In this document: piece after piece, positions 1-13,165 of the stretch | Numbering within the stretch: the first letter of the stretch is position 1 | How the letters are laid out: each line of letters starts with the position of its first letter | Assembly: GCA_003508835.1 (NCBI GenBank) | Contig: PUFA01000022.1 | Location: forward strand, 8,432,001-8,496,000 | Reading direction: 5' to 3' | Origin: Eonycteris spelaea | Taxonomy: Eukaryota > Chordata > Mammalia > Chiroptera > Pteropodidae | Length of the DNA stretch: 64,000 bases | Notes under the pieces: model-generated | What the model saw: the letters and a program-made list of their open reading frames with translations, nothing else | What the model was told of the DNA's origin: nothing | Database searches by the model: none | Translations under genes and position numbers: made by a program

Positions 1-243
1 AGGGCATAGTACTAAAGAGTTAGCTGGGAAAACCATCCGACTTTTAAACGCTATAAGCTTCTCTCCTTAAAAAAACAAAGAAATACTATATGTTTTTGAA
101 AGACAACACCCAACGTCATAGATTAGAAATGCCTGACTGAGACTGAGGTAACTTCCGCTTCCCATGGCAAGGTGTTTCAAATAAGGGTGTCATTTACCTT
201 GTCACAATGGATTTCGAATCCAACACGTGAGCAGTACAGAAGG

Positions 244-245
<2 letters not shown>

Positions 246-290
<45 letters not shown>
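246..290. repeat. (CA)n microsatellite
   Basis: About 22 uninterrupted AC units. Such lengths are usually polymorphic. Confidence 0.98.
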
Positions 291-291
<1 letters not shown>

Positions 292-1394
292 CTTCCCCAA
301 GTTCACAAACCTAATCTGATCATCCTTACTGGACTACAAATACATTAATGATATGATATTTGATCATGACAATAAAAGGTAAATGGTCTACCATTAAAAA
401 AGAAGTGTCTATGATAATCTAGGTACTATCAGACACGTCAATCAGTATATCATTTCGACTTCTGACAAAAACTGCAAAATAGGCATGAGAATATTCACTT
501 AACAGTTGGGTAAAGAAATGAATTTACTCTGCTCTTTCTCTCCCCCTGCACCCATCCTTCTCCTAGAATGTTTGAAAGTCAGATCTTGAACACATCTTGT
601 TTGCAATATGTACAAACTCTGACCCAGGATTTCAGACCTTAAAAGCTAACTAAGGGCTTCCTTTATCCTACTAACATGCGACGTCGTCTCTAACAACATA
701 GACCTGTAGCGCAGTACATGCTTCCCCATGGCGATTCCCCTGCATTCGCTAACCTAAAAATAGGGCCATGATATTACAGACCTAGAAGCAAACTCAGGCA
801 ACGGTCTGCCTCATGTCTTCACCCTGCATATCTGAAGAATTATGGCTAAATTATAATCCCTTTCCTATTTTGAGAATTCCAACGCCTAACCAAATTCTTT
901 GGTTTCAAAAGTTAACATAAATTTTATCTTAAAATGGACTCTGATTTAATTTAATCTCGTTTGCTCTTCCATTTGCATGGAGGTTTAAATGCCATCTTCT
1001 TTATTAAAAAAAAAAAAAGACGACTATATTTTTGAAGAGACTACGTGAACGCTATATTGACTCGTCCTTTTTACCTAAGCAGTTTAGTCCATATTTTCTG
1101 GCTGGGACAGTGTAGAGATTATGATGCTATTTGCCAGAATTCTCTGATACATGTTGGATTCTAGCAATGGTTCAAGTCTAGGAGGTGATTAACTTTTCAA
1201 TGAGATTTGCTTTTATTAAAAATGAGCATATAACATAAGATTGAGATGTGACTTTGTGGACAACAACTCTCTTCAAATTGTAAAAATGTAACACAAAGAA
1301 GATCCACTGAACCTGTCATCAGGTTCCCATTCCCCAAACACTGCTTTACATACCCCCCCCCAAATTGCAACATACACCCACACATCCCATCCCA

Positions 1395-1735
1395 CTGGCT
1401 ACTGAAGCAGGCCCAAAATTCTTGTGTCGGAGGCTAAGGGTCACCCCATTCCGCCATCCACGCCTTGTTGCCGCCTTGCCTCATATTCTTCCTCACAATC
1501 CTTTGCTTTCACTAGAATAGTCTACACATTATTCCCTGAAGCCACTAAATAGTTCCGCGACTTTGTGCACGCCCTTACCCTTTCTGAGATGCTTTCCCTT
1601 CTCTATTCCACCTTTCTAGATCCTACTCTTCTTTCAACCTCCTCTTGCATGGAAGTTACTCCTTTAACTAGCCATTATATCACCTTGCCCACACCTGGAT
1701 CACTTCTGCTGTGCTTCTCAAAAAGACCAAGAGGT
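1395..1735 (+). repeat. Probable LINE-2 3' fragment
   Basis: A pyrimidine-rich stretch with the L2-like order of short phrases such as TTTGTGCACGCCCTTACCCTTTCTGAGATGCT. Strongly diverged; no alignment could be run. Confidence 0.4.
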
Positions 1736-1739
1736 GTGT

Positions 1740-1880
1740 GGGAAAGGGTATAAGCTTTGGAGCCAGACAAACAGCGCGTGCATTTCATCAGAGATGGGTT
1801 ATAACCATACTCCTCATGGACTAATGACACGATCAGGAGAAGTTACTTCATTTTGAATAATGGAAATAGTACATCATATT
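1740..1880 (+). repeat. Probable MIR SINE fragment
   Basis: The core phrase CTTTGGAGCCAGACAAACAGC and the later GAAGTTACTTCATTTTGAATAATGG follow the order of the MIR consensus in sense orientation. Diverged. Confidence 0.45.
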
Positions 1881-2505
1881 GTTAAAAATAGTCTGAAGTG
1901 CTACTCTTTAATTCATCTAGTTCTCAGATTACAAAACACTGTTTACAGTTGTAATAAAGGCTATGCACTTCTAAATTAAGCAAAAATTCATAAAAACCGT
2001 GTGGGGGTAAACGAACACTTGTGTTCTCCTGTTTTGTATCAACTCAATAGCTTCTTTTCTGGAAATAAAAATAACAATTTAACTACCTGATGCCAGCCAC
2101 TCAGATCAATCCCTCGTTTGTCAGATTTCAAAAAGGAGTTTCTTGGGAAGATAGTGAACCTAAAAATAGGTGATTATAGTAGAAGTACAAATAATTCATC
2201 CGTTATATCTGCAACATCAAGCCAACAGTGTGACAATGACAGTATGCGTGTGGGCATATGACTATTTGGTTCACAAGGGAAAACAAATCTGCCAGGAAAT
2301 TCACTCTGATTATGATGCGTGAGCATACTGCCACCTGAGGGAGGTTAGAGACTATTAAATAAAAAGCAGTTCTCATCATCTTCTGAACCTTATAGCTACG
2401 AATAATCAGTCCTTTGCTGATGTCGCAGAACAACTTCTCAAGCTGATTAATAGGTCACGTGTGTGGTAAAGGCACCCCTGTTCATAAAAAAATTATGCTC
2501 TTTTT

Positions 2506-2537
2506 TTCAAAGATTAGAAAATAGTCTAATCTTTGAA
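2506..2537. repeat. Perfect inverted repeat (13-bp stem, 6-nt loop)
   Basis: TTCAAAGATTAGA is followed after six bases by its exact reverse complement TCTAATCTTTGAA. It lies in intron 6 and would fold in the pre-mRNA. Confidence 0.95.
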
Positions 2538-2604
2538 GAATATAGGTTTTGGTTGCAGATAGTGTTTGTGTATTATTTGTCGAGCTCATTAACATTTCGA
2601 ATTT

Positions 2605-2770
2605 CATATATTTTATCCTTATAATCCCATGAGGACTATAATATAAGGATTATTGCCCCCTATTTAAAAATGCCAAACAAAGGAACAGAAGCAATTTAGA
2701 GGTCTGCTCAAGGTCAAACAGCTAGTTAAGAGGAGGCAGGATTAGAATTTTGATTTTCTGAACCAGTGCT
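2605..2770 (-). repeat. MIR SINE fragment
   Basis: Reads as the antisense of MIR: ...CCATGAGGACTATAAT..., a tract matching ACAGATGAGGAAACTGAGG in position, then GCTCAAGGTCAAACAGCTAG, a close match to the MIR antisense phrase AGGTCACACAGCTAG. Confidence 0.7.
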
Positions 2771-5700
2771 ATTTTCAAAGACTCAGAAGATAGTTTTATA
2801 GCTCATAAAAGTGAAGGAAACCATTCTTTCCTAGAAAGTCTCAGCTTCATTGGGTTCATTTTAGATGTGTACACCTAATAGTTTTAGCGTGCACCTATAC
2901 AAACTAAAAGTTGCTCATTTTCTTCAGTAGACCTATAAGCTGAGTCAATGTCTGACATGACTAGAACAAAACTATCAAAATGATTCCAGTGCATAGCAAG
3001 GAGAAACACGATGGCCTGGATGCGTCTCGTCGCTGCCCATGCTAAACAACATGAGATAGTGTTCTATTTCTGTGAGACTCTTACAACAACACTGAATCTT
3101 AATGAGTGTCAAGCAGCAGGCCACACACAAGAGATGAGTGGTCTAAGAAGATTTTTACCAAGGATGATTCGGAATGTAAAATGTATTGACGAGCCACCTT
3201 TTGAGTATAATCATTAACTTGCAAATCTAGGCCTAGAGAAGGATAGCTGATTGGCATACGTGAGCATATGGATGGGGGAGGGAGGTTACTAAAATGCAAA
3301 TTCAAAAGCAGCAGACAATCTAATGACTGACCTATTACTTCTGATTGTCAAAGGTATTTCCCTTCAGATGAGAGGATGCTCACTCTGTAATCTCTGGTGT
3401 TAGCCATTTGATTTCTCATACGGCCCACACCTTCCATTCAGGACATTTGACCCACCCTATACATGCCGCCCAATCGAGGATTTATCAAAGCTTGGAATGA
3501 CCAGAGAAACCGGCAGGGTGCTCATCAACACACACAAGTGAAAACTATTGGTGGTCCAGTTCAAGAAGGCTGCGGTCATTTTCTCATTTTGTTTTACATA
3601 AATTATATCCAGTTAAAGATATTATAGAGGAGATCCATGCGGCTGGCTCAAGGCTAGATTAGATAGTCGCCAAGGTCCCCTCTATTTCTGAAATTTTCTG
3701 ATTTTACACATCATACCCCTCGTGGTCTCATTTTATGGATGATTAAAGGAAATAGAGACATAGGGTAAAATGAAATAAGCCACTATTACTGCTCCTGAAA
3801 CATGAGTTTATGATTCTATACTCAAAATATAAACTTCAATAACATTAAAATTCAAATTTAGAGACAATGATATAAAGGACACACAACAGTCAAAAGCACT
3901 GACCTTCGAATCCTTATCTCAGAATGGGGTTAGAATCCTTATAATTAAAAAAATAAATAAATAAAAACCAAATGGCTCCCACAAAGCACTTGAAGGATGA
4001 ATATCTGTCTTCTCTGATTACTGCCTGATAAAATATTATAATATAATCCTATCATTTCCACACCACTTATCTGACACGTTAGCCTTACCATGAATAAACT
4101 GTGTTTGAGCCAAATGTATTTTTTATGCATATGTGAAGCTGAGAAATGCAAGAGTCTGGATCTCAGGGAACATCAACCACATGTTCCATTAGCGAGAAAC
4201 TTTTAGACTGAGCAAAGCCAAGGACAAGTAACTCGATGACCTTGTTCTCTGACTATAGAATCATCTCTTCTCTGTGACATCTGGCCAAATACTGACCTTC
4301 TGCCTGCCTCAGTGGCTCAACCAGTCTACTTAAATACCTATTGTCAAATGTATTTTAAAATGAATTTGAACACTTTTCATATATATTTCCAGAAGACATG
4401 CACCAAATAATTTTAATTTAGGCCTCAATTATTTCAACGAGAAGCACTGCCACATATTCAGATAATTCTAACAATGCCTTGTTGTCGTTAATATAGAGAT
4501 GCTTCATTTTGCCAGTGAAATCTTAGGAAACTTGCATATAAATTACATTTTACAAATCGACTTGGTTAGGAGACATCATTTTTAAGAGAGTCATTCGGCA
4601 AATACTTTTACAAATTAGTTCTGCTTAACAATCCAGATTTGTCTATGTACGTTTATTTACAGTGAGGCGACTTTCTGTGACAACTGGTTTCTATACCTTA
4701 AGACATACATCATTTGTAAAAGAAACTTAGGAAGCATTCTAAAAATATAGATAATGTTACTTTGTAATAAAAAATATCACAAAATGTAATGTTGCTATAG
4801 TCTGCACATAACATAATCAAGATATCATATGCTATTTTCTAGCAACTGTTAAGTTAGACAGTTATAAAAAAGATGTGTCTCTCATCAAAAAGTGCATCCT
4901 TAAAATGTCAAAATGCAGAACCAAAGATTTCAAATCAACCTCTAATATTCTGTCACGCAACTGCGCTGCGGCACATTTAAGCAAGATTTTTAAGTTGCTT
5001 CATTTTGCCGTGTTTTTAATCAGGTCAACAGTTCTATATGTCCTCCAAGCAAAAGGCCTTATGAAACCATCTAACATCATTAGAGATGCCTTTACTCAGG
5101 CTTAACACACGTCGACAAGGATAAAAAACATATACTGAGAAGTTAAGACTGCAACATCTGAGCTGAACGCAGATGGACATAACTGTGGACCATTTATGAA
5201 CCAGTCTGATCGATCACGCTGCCTAAACGGTCTTCGGGCATTTTTCCCAAACCGAGGTTCTCTTCTAAGTTATCATCGGTACAAGGTGCAATGACTTTCA
5301 GGCATCAATTAATATAAATTGGCAGCAGGCAGAGTATTAATTAAACATGACACTCTGATTATTTAAACCTTCTATTAAAGTTGATTATTCAGAGCATGTT
5401 GATAGCCTGTGCTTCAAAAATGACTGATGATATCAAGCTTTACTGACTTCCTCCAAGTCTACTACCTCCAGCTCTTCAGAACAGAAGGGATAAATGAAGT
5501 GAGAAGAACACTGAAACAAGTCTAATAGGCAAACTGACTAATCTCAGACCCCCAAGGTCAAAGTAAAGCAATTCATTTCTTGGCTTTCATCAATACATGA
5601 CATGATTTATCAATCGGAGAGCAGGATTACAAACATTATACATCTCAATGATATGTTCTTTGCACTGTGTAACTTTCTGAACAATGACAGATCACACAAT

Positions 5701-7619
5701 CGCCACGAAAGCAATGTCATAGGCAAAGCTCATTAGATTTGCAAACAAAACCTCTTTGATTTTTTAACACAAATGTATACATTAGAATCACTACCACCAC
5801 ACATTTCGTTTGATGTGTCGGGGGAGATACCATTTTAAAAAGCAGATATTCCTTGGGATTCCATGCCCTACATTCATGCTTCTCAAAATACTGTTCTAAC
5901 TCGAATGTAGTCATCTCTGGAGCCAGTCACCATGCTATAAATAATTATTAACTGCAATATTTCCATATTATTATAAAATTTCAATAATGATCATATTTTA
6001 CATAAAAAGACTTACTGCCTCATAGTATTGCTACTTCTATAGATCTAAAGCTATTTCTAGAGAAGAAAACATTACAAGAAAGACCATGGAAACATTTTTT
6101 AACATTAGAAATATAATCATGTAGTAGGAATTTTGCCCAAAATTTTAGGACTAGTGCTTCACAAGCTTCAAAGGGTAGGTGAGAATTGATTGATAGAAGT
6201 CACGAACGAGTTATTTTCATCCCATTCATCTCCCAGTTTATCTCTCACTTGTTACAACACCTACATAACTGTTCTAAAAGTCATGCCATAATAGCAGTTC
6301 AGAAATTATGCCACAGAGTAATGCTGGGAATTTGAAAAATTTCCACTAAAATTAAATTACAGGTAAAGAGTAATCAATTGTGATCACGGAACCTTTTTCT
6401 ACACCCCATATATTTTAAATCACTATTGCTCTTCTTATTGAACTAAAGTAATGATCGCTTTTTCTATTAGGTCACAATTTTAGAAAAAAATTATTGCCTA
6501 GGGGGAAGAGGATACTAACAAGCATTGTGTCTTCAGCTGATGAATCGTTTCACCAGCTGCCAGAACGTTGCACGTTACAGCACACCTGGACACATGCACC
6601 CGCCATGACTGGGAAACACATTTGTCTTGGCACGTCACAAAGGAGATGAAATTATAATTATTCTCCCTTGTAACGAAAGGTTCTTTGGAGCTCTGTCTAC
6701 CTACAAAATGATACAAATTACACATCTGGACGAGGTCCACACAATTTTGCCATCTGTTCTCTATATTCAACCATAAATATTTCCCAGAGCATTCTTTGTG
6801 TTTAAAAAAATAAGATTTATTTTTAAAAGACCTGGGGTGATTGTCAGCATTGCAAGGAAACGTTATTATTTTTTTTAAAAAAAGACTGACTAAATTGCTC
6901 AAAACCCTGAATTTCTTTGGCTGATAAGTACACAGTATATATTTAACCTTTACTTTCCATTAAGGAGATTTTGTGGATTTCTCATATTCTGATTTTGAGA
7001 AAATTAAAATGTTAGCTAAGTTTTACACAGAATCGTCCATACAAAAATTGAATATCTTTGAGTACTTAGTACGAAAGAACAAAAGGAATCAGAGGTTTCC
7101 TTCATCAACTTAAAACTCAACAGTTACTCATGATCTTGACCTAAATTCCAGAGATTTTTAATCAATTCTGAAAAGTTCCTTAGTTTAAGACCTTAAAGTA
7201 TTACATCAAATTAAAGGTATGCTAAGAATATTTAATGATGTTTGGAAAATCATTTCCAGAAAAAGGAAATATTTCATCCAATGTAATCAGTAATAATAAT
7301 CTTAGTCTAAATTAGTTTCAATATTTACTTTAAAAATATTATAAATCTCTTCTGTTTCTCCTTTAAAATACAAGTTTACTTTCTCTAAAAGTTAAAGGAA
7401 ATCTGCACATGAGAAAAGGAGAAACCATGAAATTCATATGCAATTGTAGTTCTGAAAGTTTAGAGAACAGCCTTCAATACAGTGTGAAAAGAATTTCATA
7501 TTTCTTTCAAAAACACTGGAGAGTAATCTGGGATACTGAAACCTAGAAAAGACTCAGAGTTATGAGTGTAGTTATGAGTAACATTTATCTTGTTCCTAAA
7601 ATAAGGATATAATAATAGT

Positions 7620-7735
7620 AACAACCAAACATGTAGAGAATTAATCTAAGTACTTTGTACATATTAACTCATTCCCACAACCCAGTGAAGGAGGTGCTGT
7701 TATTATTCTCACTTTTTTGAGATGAGACAATTTCT
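7620..7735 (-). repeat. Probable MIR SINE fragment
   Basis: The phrases AACTCATTCCCACAACCC and GGTGCTGTTATTATTCTCA follow the antisense order of MIR. Confidence 0.55.
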
Positions 7736-8759
7736 TTGCAATTAAAACAACACTGAATCAATGCATCACTGCTCGTTAGCATTTGTCTTTGTTGAAACAT
7801 AGATATTATCGATGAGTGAAGACTAAGGCCCAAAAATTAAGAAAGAGAGAAAGGGAGGAAGAAAATCTTTGACTGGTGTAATATATCGGAATTTCAGGTC
7901 GCAGTAATACTGGCATAAATAATTTTAAAATATGCTTACTCTACACAAGAGCATGTTTGTATAGATAGCAAACAAAACTATGCTTGAACCGTTAGAACAT
8001 TGAAAGAGAATGTGAACTATATGTATGCCACTGATGTACAGCATAATAAGTGTCACTGTGTTATTGGGCACGTCCACAGACCTATACTGTCATTTTTTTT
8101 CATAAGAAATAGTCTCTGATACTGGATTTTCGTAACTGCTTTTCCAAAAATGCTGTAGTCTTAAAAGAGACAGTCATAAACCATAGTAATTTCACAGGAT
8201 GGAAATTCAACAAATAATTTATGTACAATCTAGTAAGCGAAAGAGCTTTTATCTATGTTTCCACTTACAAACTAATTATTCTCAAAAATGAAAAGGACAG
8301 GGCAACCTATTTATCTCTGTACTCGATGGATTTAGAGTCATAAGGTAGCTTATCATTTCAAGGTAATGCTAGGAAGATCTGGTTCCTGGTAAATGTATGT
8401 TCTCTACCACAATTTCAGCTGTAAATATAAAAGCATTGTCATAGATTTATCATAGTTCTCAACCAAACAACCCTTTCACATGCTCAAATTACATTTTGAT
8501 TTTCATAACAACTGAATCAATAATAGGAAACATCATTTTAAACTCAATTGCTGGGTTGTGTGCTCAAAATTCTGACTCCCCTGGTACTTGGCTAAATCTC
8601 ACCATCTCCCAATATACGTGGGCCCGTAATTTCTTAGTCTACATTAATTTGGATTGTCAACCCTTCGGCATAGTCTCCAGTGTCATGGCTATTTCTGATT
8701 CACCTTTGAACTTCTTTCTTTTCTTGGAGGGAATGAATGAACTAAGTAATTAACTCTCT

Positions 8760-9030
8760 CCTTCTATCGCCTATTTACCTAAAAAACACCTACTCATCCT
8801 TTGAGAATGTATGTAAGCAACTTCTCTCTAGGTACAGTGAAGTATTTCCTCCTTTCCTGTCAGATGGGGTACATTATCTATTATGATGTTAATCGCGTCA
8901 TGCTATATTTATTTGTTTACACATCTCCCTCATTGACTGGACAGTAAAAATGTAAATACAAGTCTCATTCATCACGTAAAAGTTCCTAGCAGCATGGCTG
9001 GCACAAGGTAGATGTTAAATAAAAGGTAAA
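8760..9030 (+). repeat. LINE-2 3' end
   Basis: Runs from ACACCTACTCATCCTTTGAGA through TTTATTTGTTTACACATCTCC to AGCATGGCTGGCACAAGGTA and GTTAAATAAA, the typical order of the L2 3' terminus in sense. Confidence 0.7.
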
Positions 9031-9711
9031 TAATGTTATTCCGTCTATATTTTACACTGTGCTTTTTAAAATTTCCCTCTTCAGACCACAGATTACACTG
9101 CTTTCCTTTGTAAAGTCACATGTTTATGCACAAATCATAAAAATAATTCACTTTTCTTCTACATTTTAAGTTAAACATAATTTATTTTAGAAAAATTATG
9201 TAAATCATCATCAAATCCTCTAATCATCAAAAGTACTATCTAGGAACAAACTGTAAAGACAATCGTCCAACTTCCACAATTTACAAGTTCCTATAACATT
9301 ACGCAGTTATTTCTGGGCTTTCTTAACTAATCATTCATTAATTACATTATTCCTTTTAACTGGATAGTTATGAAAAAATTCATATGAATATTAGAAATAA
9401 CTTTTGGAGTTATGACCTATGGAACAGTTGCAGGCAGCTGAGAGTCCGTGTTAACTTATATAAAGGTTTTTACAAAACAGGTTATTAGATAATTTAGTGC
9501 TGCATGTAGGATATGCGATAGTTATTTACATCTAATTTATAAATTTATGATACAATCAAACATATTTTCTCTGTCTAAAAGAGAGATGATGGTGATGATA
9601 ACTATAAAGCTGATTAGCCCACACTAAATTTCTTCTTAAGGTCTAATTTTTCGCCTATATAACCTTACATTTATCCCTCATAAATACTTCAGAGTAAATA
9701 TGGCTACTTAC

Positions 9712-9756
9712 TTTTCAGGATTGTGAACTTCTTCAGTAACGAAGTTGAGGTAAAAC
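9712..9756 (-). CDS. SLC7A11: SLC7A11 exon 6 (residues 249-264), very short exon
   Basis: This 45-nt exon completes Trp249 (TG|G), encodes FYLNFVTEEVHNPE, and gives two bases of Lys264. The acceptor is TGTTTGTTTAG and the donor GTAAGT. The sequence matches xCT residues 249-264; residue 260 is His where human has Glu and mouse Asp. It is too short to be seen as an ORF and was found by matching the reverse complement to the known protein. The EEV..PEK segment is the conserved cytosolic loop motif of the SLC7 family. The remaining exons lie outside the window. Confidence 0.96.
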
Positions 9757-10789
9757 CTAAACAAACATACATTACAAGCTATTAATATATTTTATAATCG
9801 TACCACCAAAGTTTCACATTGTAAATGTTTAAAATCAAACTTTGAACTATGCAAACTTTATGAACAAATATTTTTAGTGAGATGAAAATGAGGGAAGGTC
9901 TAACCTGACTGGCAGGTCAGGGAAGACTTTCTAGAAGAGCCATCGTCCAGGCTGAGTCTTCGAAAACGCTTGACATTTACCCTGGCACAATGTCACCAGG
10001 ACGTTCCAGACTGTGCACAGCACAGGGCCCTGGCACAGTGCTACGCACAGGGGTACGAGCCGCATTCTGGGAACACCATGTTCTACCTTCAAGTTCTAGA
10101 AGACTGCAAATATTACCCTAAAGTCATGGACCTAGAGATATTCAGATGCCTTTTCTTCACTTTGTGACTCTACTTATCCCATGCAGGAATATCTTGCGTC
10201 CTTGACCACTTCTTCTAATCTAAGGGAACTGCTGGAGACCCTTTAAAGCACTGTGGTTCTCTCTCGAGGGCCCAAGATGTAAGACCGGGGTAGACTCCAT
10301 CCTCACACAAGCACACATACACAACTGGCTTGTGAAGATGGGAAAACTAAGGGGTCATAATGAGGAAAACTAAACATATAAAGACAGATATCTTTCTACC
10401 TCTTCATTCCATAGGCTTAGCAAATTTCCGCAAAATAAAAAAGTCATAGTTTCAATATATTCTTCTGTTCTCTTATCATGCCTTAGAAGTTAAAATACCA
10501 ATGATGCAGGTCCACAAAAGCACAGGTCTATAGGTACAAATTCTCTATAACCTAATCTGGAAGATGAGCGCATCGGCCTTCATTACACTTAAAGTTTCTT
10601 GTGACTTAAAACAAAGATGAGAAAACCGGTCATATTCCATCTTCATAAAAAACTCATCTAAATTCGCATTAGGCAGCTGGTGTTCATGGCTGTTAAAAAC
10701 AAGATAACAGGTGCAAAATGGAGACACTTATGCTAAGCCCCATATCACCAAACCAAAACATAGTTTCTGCTCTCTCAGAAATGGACGCT

Positions 10790-11056
10790 AAAGCCAGTCA
10801 ATCAAGAATCATCTGACCAGCACTAGTTAGATCATGGGACCAACCGACAGTAAAGTGACTTTGCAATAATCAACCCGCTTTGTCGCCTGGGACAACTTCC
10901 TCATTCCGGCTCCCTTCTGCCAATCAAAGTCTTTCACTCTGTACAGCTCCTCGGAGCTCCTTTCTATCTGCTAGATTGGATCCTGTCCCGTTGTAATCGA
11001 TTTTTGCTTAAATAAACTCTTAAAACTTGTAATATGCCTTAGTTTGTCTTTTAACA
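10790..11056 (+). mobile_element. Probable endogenous retrovirus LTR fragment (3' part)
   Basis: The segment has the look of an LTR 3' half: TCTGCTAGATTGGATCC..., an AATAAA polyadenylation signal in TTAAATAAACTCTT, then a TTTTAACA end near 11056. It lies antisense to SLC7A11. The LTR family and the 5' limit are not resolved; no internal retroviral genes are visible next to it. Confidence 0.5.
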
Positions 11057-12889
11057 AGTTAAGATCTCTAATATTTTAAGGGTCTGTTGTACGTAGAAAT
11101 ATATCTGAATAGCTGAGAAAACAGGAGCGATAACGCTGATCTAAAAAATTATCAGCCAAAGATATTTTTTTAATGACTAGAGTATAAGTTTCTAAAAATA
11201 GAGGTTGTAATGTTACAAGGAAGGCTAGCAATAATCAATACTTATATCTGAACTATGCATCCTGAAGGATGTGATGTGTTTGTTATAAGCCCAAGGCAAT
11301 GGGAAGTACAGGAAGAAAATGCAAAAATCAAAAGAAAAAAAAAAGTGAAACAAAAAAACCGTACAAACTAAGAAATATTTCCAGGCCTCTCATGTCAAAA
11401 ATAGCCAGTTCTTTCTTAACGCTTGTTTTAAAAACTGGGTTTTTTCCCCCTAACAATGTTAAAGCTTAAAAGGAAATATTTGTTTAAAAAAAAAAAAAGA
11501 ATACAATTTCAAATATTTGCCACAGCTCCAGAGAACAGAGCAAAGGAAAGGGCTTGGGGCAGGGTGGGGGTAGAAAAGAGAAAGCTTCTTATTTTGGTCC
11601 AAACATTCGCATCCTTTGGGAAATACACCTTTATGTTCTCCTAGTCTTCAGCAGCGAGTCCAGAGCATTCTCTTTGCTTGACATCTCAAGACCTCCAGAG
11701 AACGTTCACAAGATCTATTGTTCCGCCTTTTCCACGATTGTGTATACAAGGCACCATAAAGCTGACAGTGCATTCCAGCACCTAACTCTGTGCATTATTT
11801 TAAAAAGCTTATTCTTTAGATTAGATTTAACCCAAGGGTACAAAATAATCCCAGCAGGTACCTTAGAAAGACCGAATCCGCTGAGGATAGGCTTTAAAAG
11901 GGAGAAAAAAAGATACCAAAAACCTATTTTCTGTCACATAGTTAAAAAACTTCCACCAAATGATATTTAGCTCTGGATCAGGATATGGGACTGGAATTGG
12001 CTGAGCTCCCCTGGGCCACAAGGGATACTGGCAGACGTATTTCTCTGAATGCAGGCACTGGCAATGATATTAAAGCTGTTCTGACCCAACTCCGTGACCT
12101 GGCTGGGTTAATGATTTTTTTCCCCCTAATCATGTTTCTGTGAAGGAGTTTTCATCATTGTAAAAAGGTTCTGCACTCCTTGCAGCCAACAGCCTGCTCT
12201 ATTCAGCTCCAAGGTCTGGCCTGTCCTTTTCCTATTCAACATGGAGGAGGCGGGCTGCTCACCGAGCGAGACCTCGGGGACAGCCAGGGGCCTGCTGCTT
12301 TGACCTGCACCCCAGGTGGTTCAGTTCTGACAGTTCTGACGACAACAGCTGCTTCTGTCCTACTTCTGTGCAAGGGCCCCATACTTTTTTTTTTTTTTTT
12401 ATCCCCATCAAACATCGTCACAGTGGCAGCAGAGAGAATGGAGGCTCATTTAGAGCGTTCCATTTGTAATTCCACAACCCGGTCTTGTAATTATATCATG
12501 AAGGACAGAGAAGGTCAGAGAGGCAGGATCACATTTGGAAACTGAATAAATACCCCTCTCCCTGGGAACTCCTTTGGTCTCCACCGTGCTCCATTTACAT
12601 CCAGATTCTTTTGCCTCTGGAATGTCAAACCAACAGACTATTTTTCCTGAACGCGGCTTTCTTTTTCTAAAACCAATGGCCACAGATGAACAACCAGATT
12701 CTTTCTCTTTATCCACAAAGTGGCCCTCAGGTAGAACAACCTCTAGGGACACACAGGGACTTACGAGTCCCCTGCACAAGCCACTTGTATCATAACATTT
12801 CATTGAAAATCCTAGCCTTAATTTCCAATACGATGACTGAACCCTCAATAATATAAGAGAATCAACAGTTTCTCATTCTTTAAAATAGG

Positions 12890-13165
12890 GAGCAGACATG
12901 ACGATTTTATGGGTAAACGTATAAATAAAGGTTCATAGCAACCCCATTTACCCTGTCTAGAGGGTTGAAATAAACTGTGAGGCCCAACTCTGGGCTCTAT
13001 GCTTAGTTCCGTGTCTTACTCATTTTCCCTTTGTCTCTCCTTGTTCCCCATCTTTATCTGATAAAAGCTTCCTAGCTGCGGCCTCATTTTGCAGAGCTCT
13101 GGACGCTCGGGTGTGGAGACGGCCTGCTTCGTGAAGCGGTGAATGAAGTGTGTTTCTATCACCTA
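12890..13165 (+). mobile_element. Possible LTR-derived fragment
   Basis: Contains TTGAAATAAACTGTGAGG, a CT-rich stretch and a terminal CGTGAAGCGGTGAATGAAGTG that recalls the U3/R ends of old LTRs. Assignment is weak and rests on general pattern only. Confidence 0.3.

Larger units (their letters stand above)
1..9711 (-). other. SLC7A11 intron 6, 5' part
   Basis: AT-rich non-coding DNA downstream of the exon 6 donor, cut by the window edge. It holds a CA microsatellite, a poly-A run near 1005-1018, L2-like and MIR fragments, and one perfect 13-bp hairpin. Between these I see no conserved coding segment; the listed open frames, the longest 134 codons at 6498-6902 on the minus strand, have no recognisable domain. 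Confidence 0.85.

Noticed and set aside
6498..6902. 134-codon minus-strand ORF in intron 6
   Set aside because: No domain, no splice or promoter context, AT-rich intronic composition; consistent with chance.
1..9700. Exon 7 of SLC7A11
   Set aside because: I looked for the reverse complement of the segment after Lys264 and saw no match, so it most likely lies beyond the left edge.
11554..11970. 138-codon plus-strand ORF in intron 5
   Set aside because: No recognisable family and antisense to the host gene; treated as chance.
12180..12848. Cluster of overlapping ORFs on both strands in intron 5
   Set aside because: Both strands open because the segment is richer in GC with few stop triplets; no start context or homology recognised.
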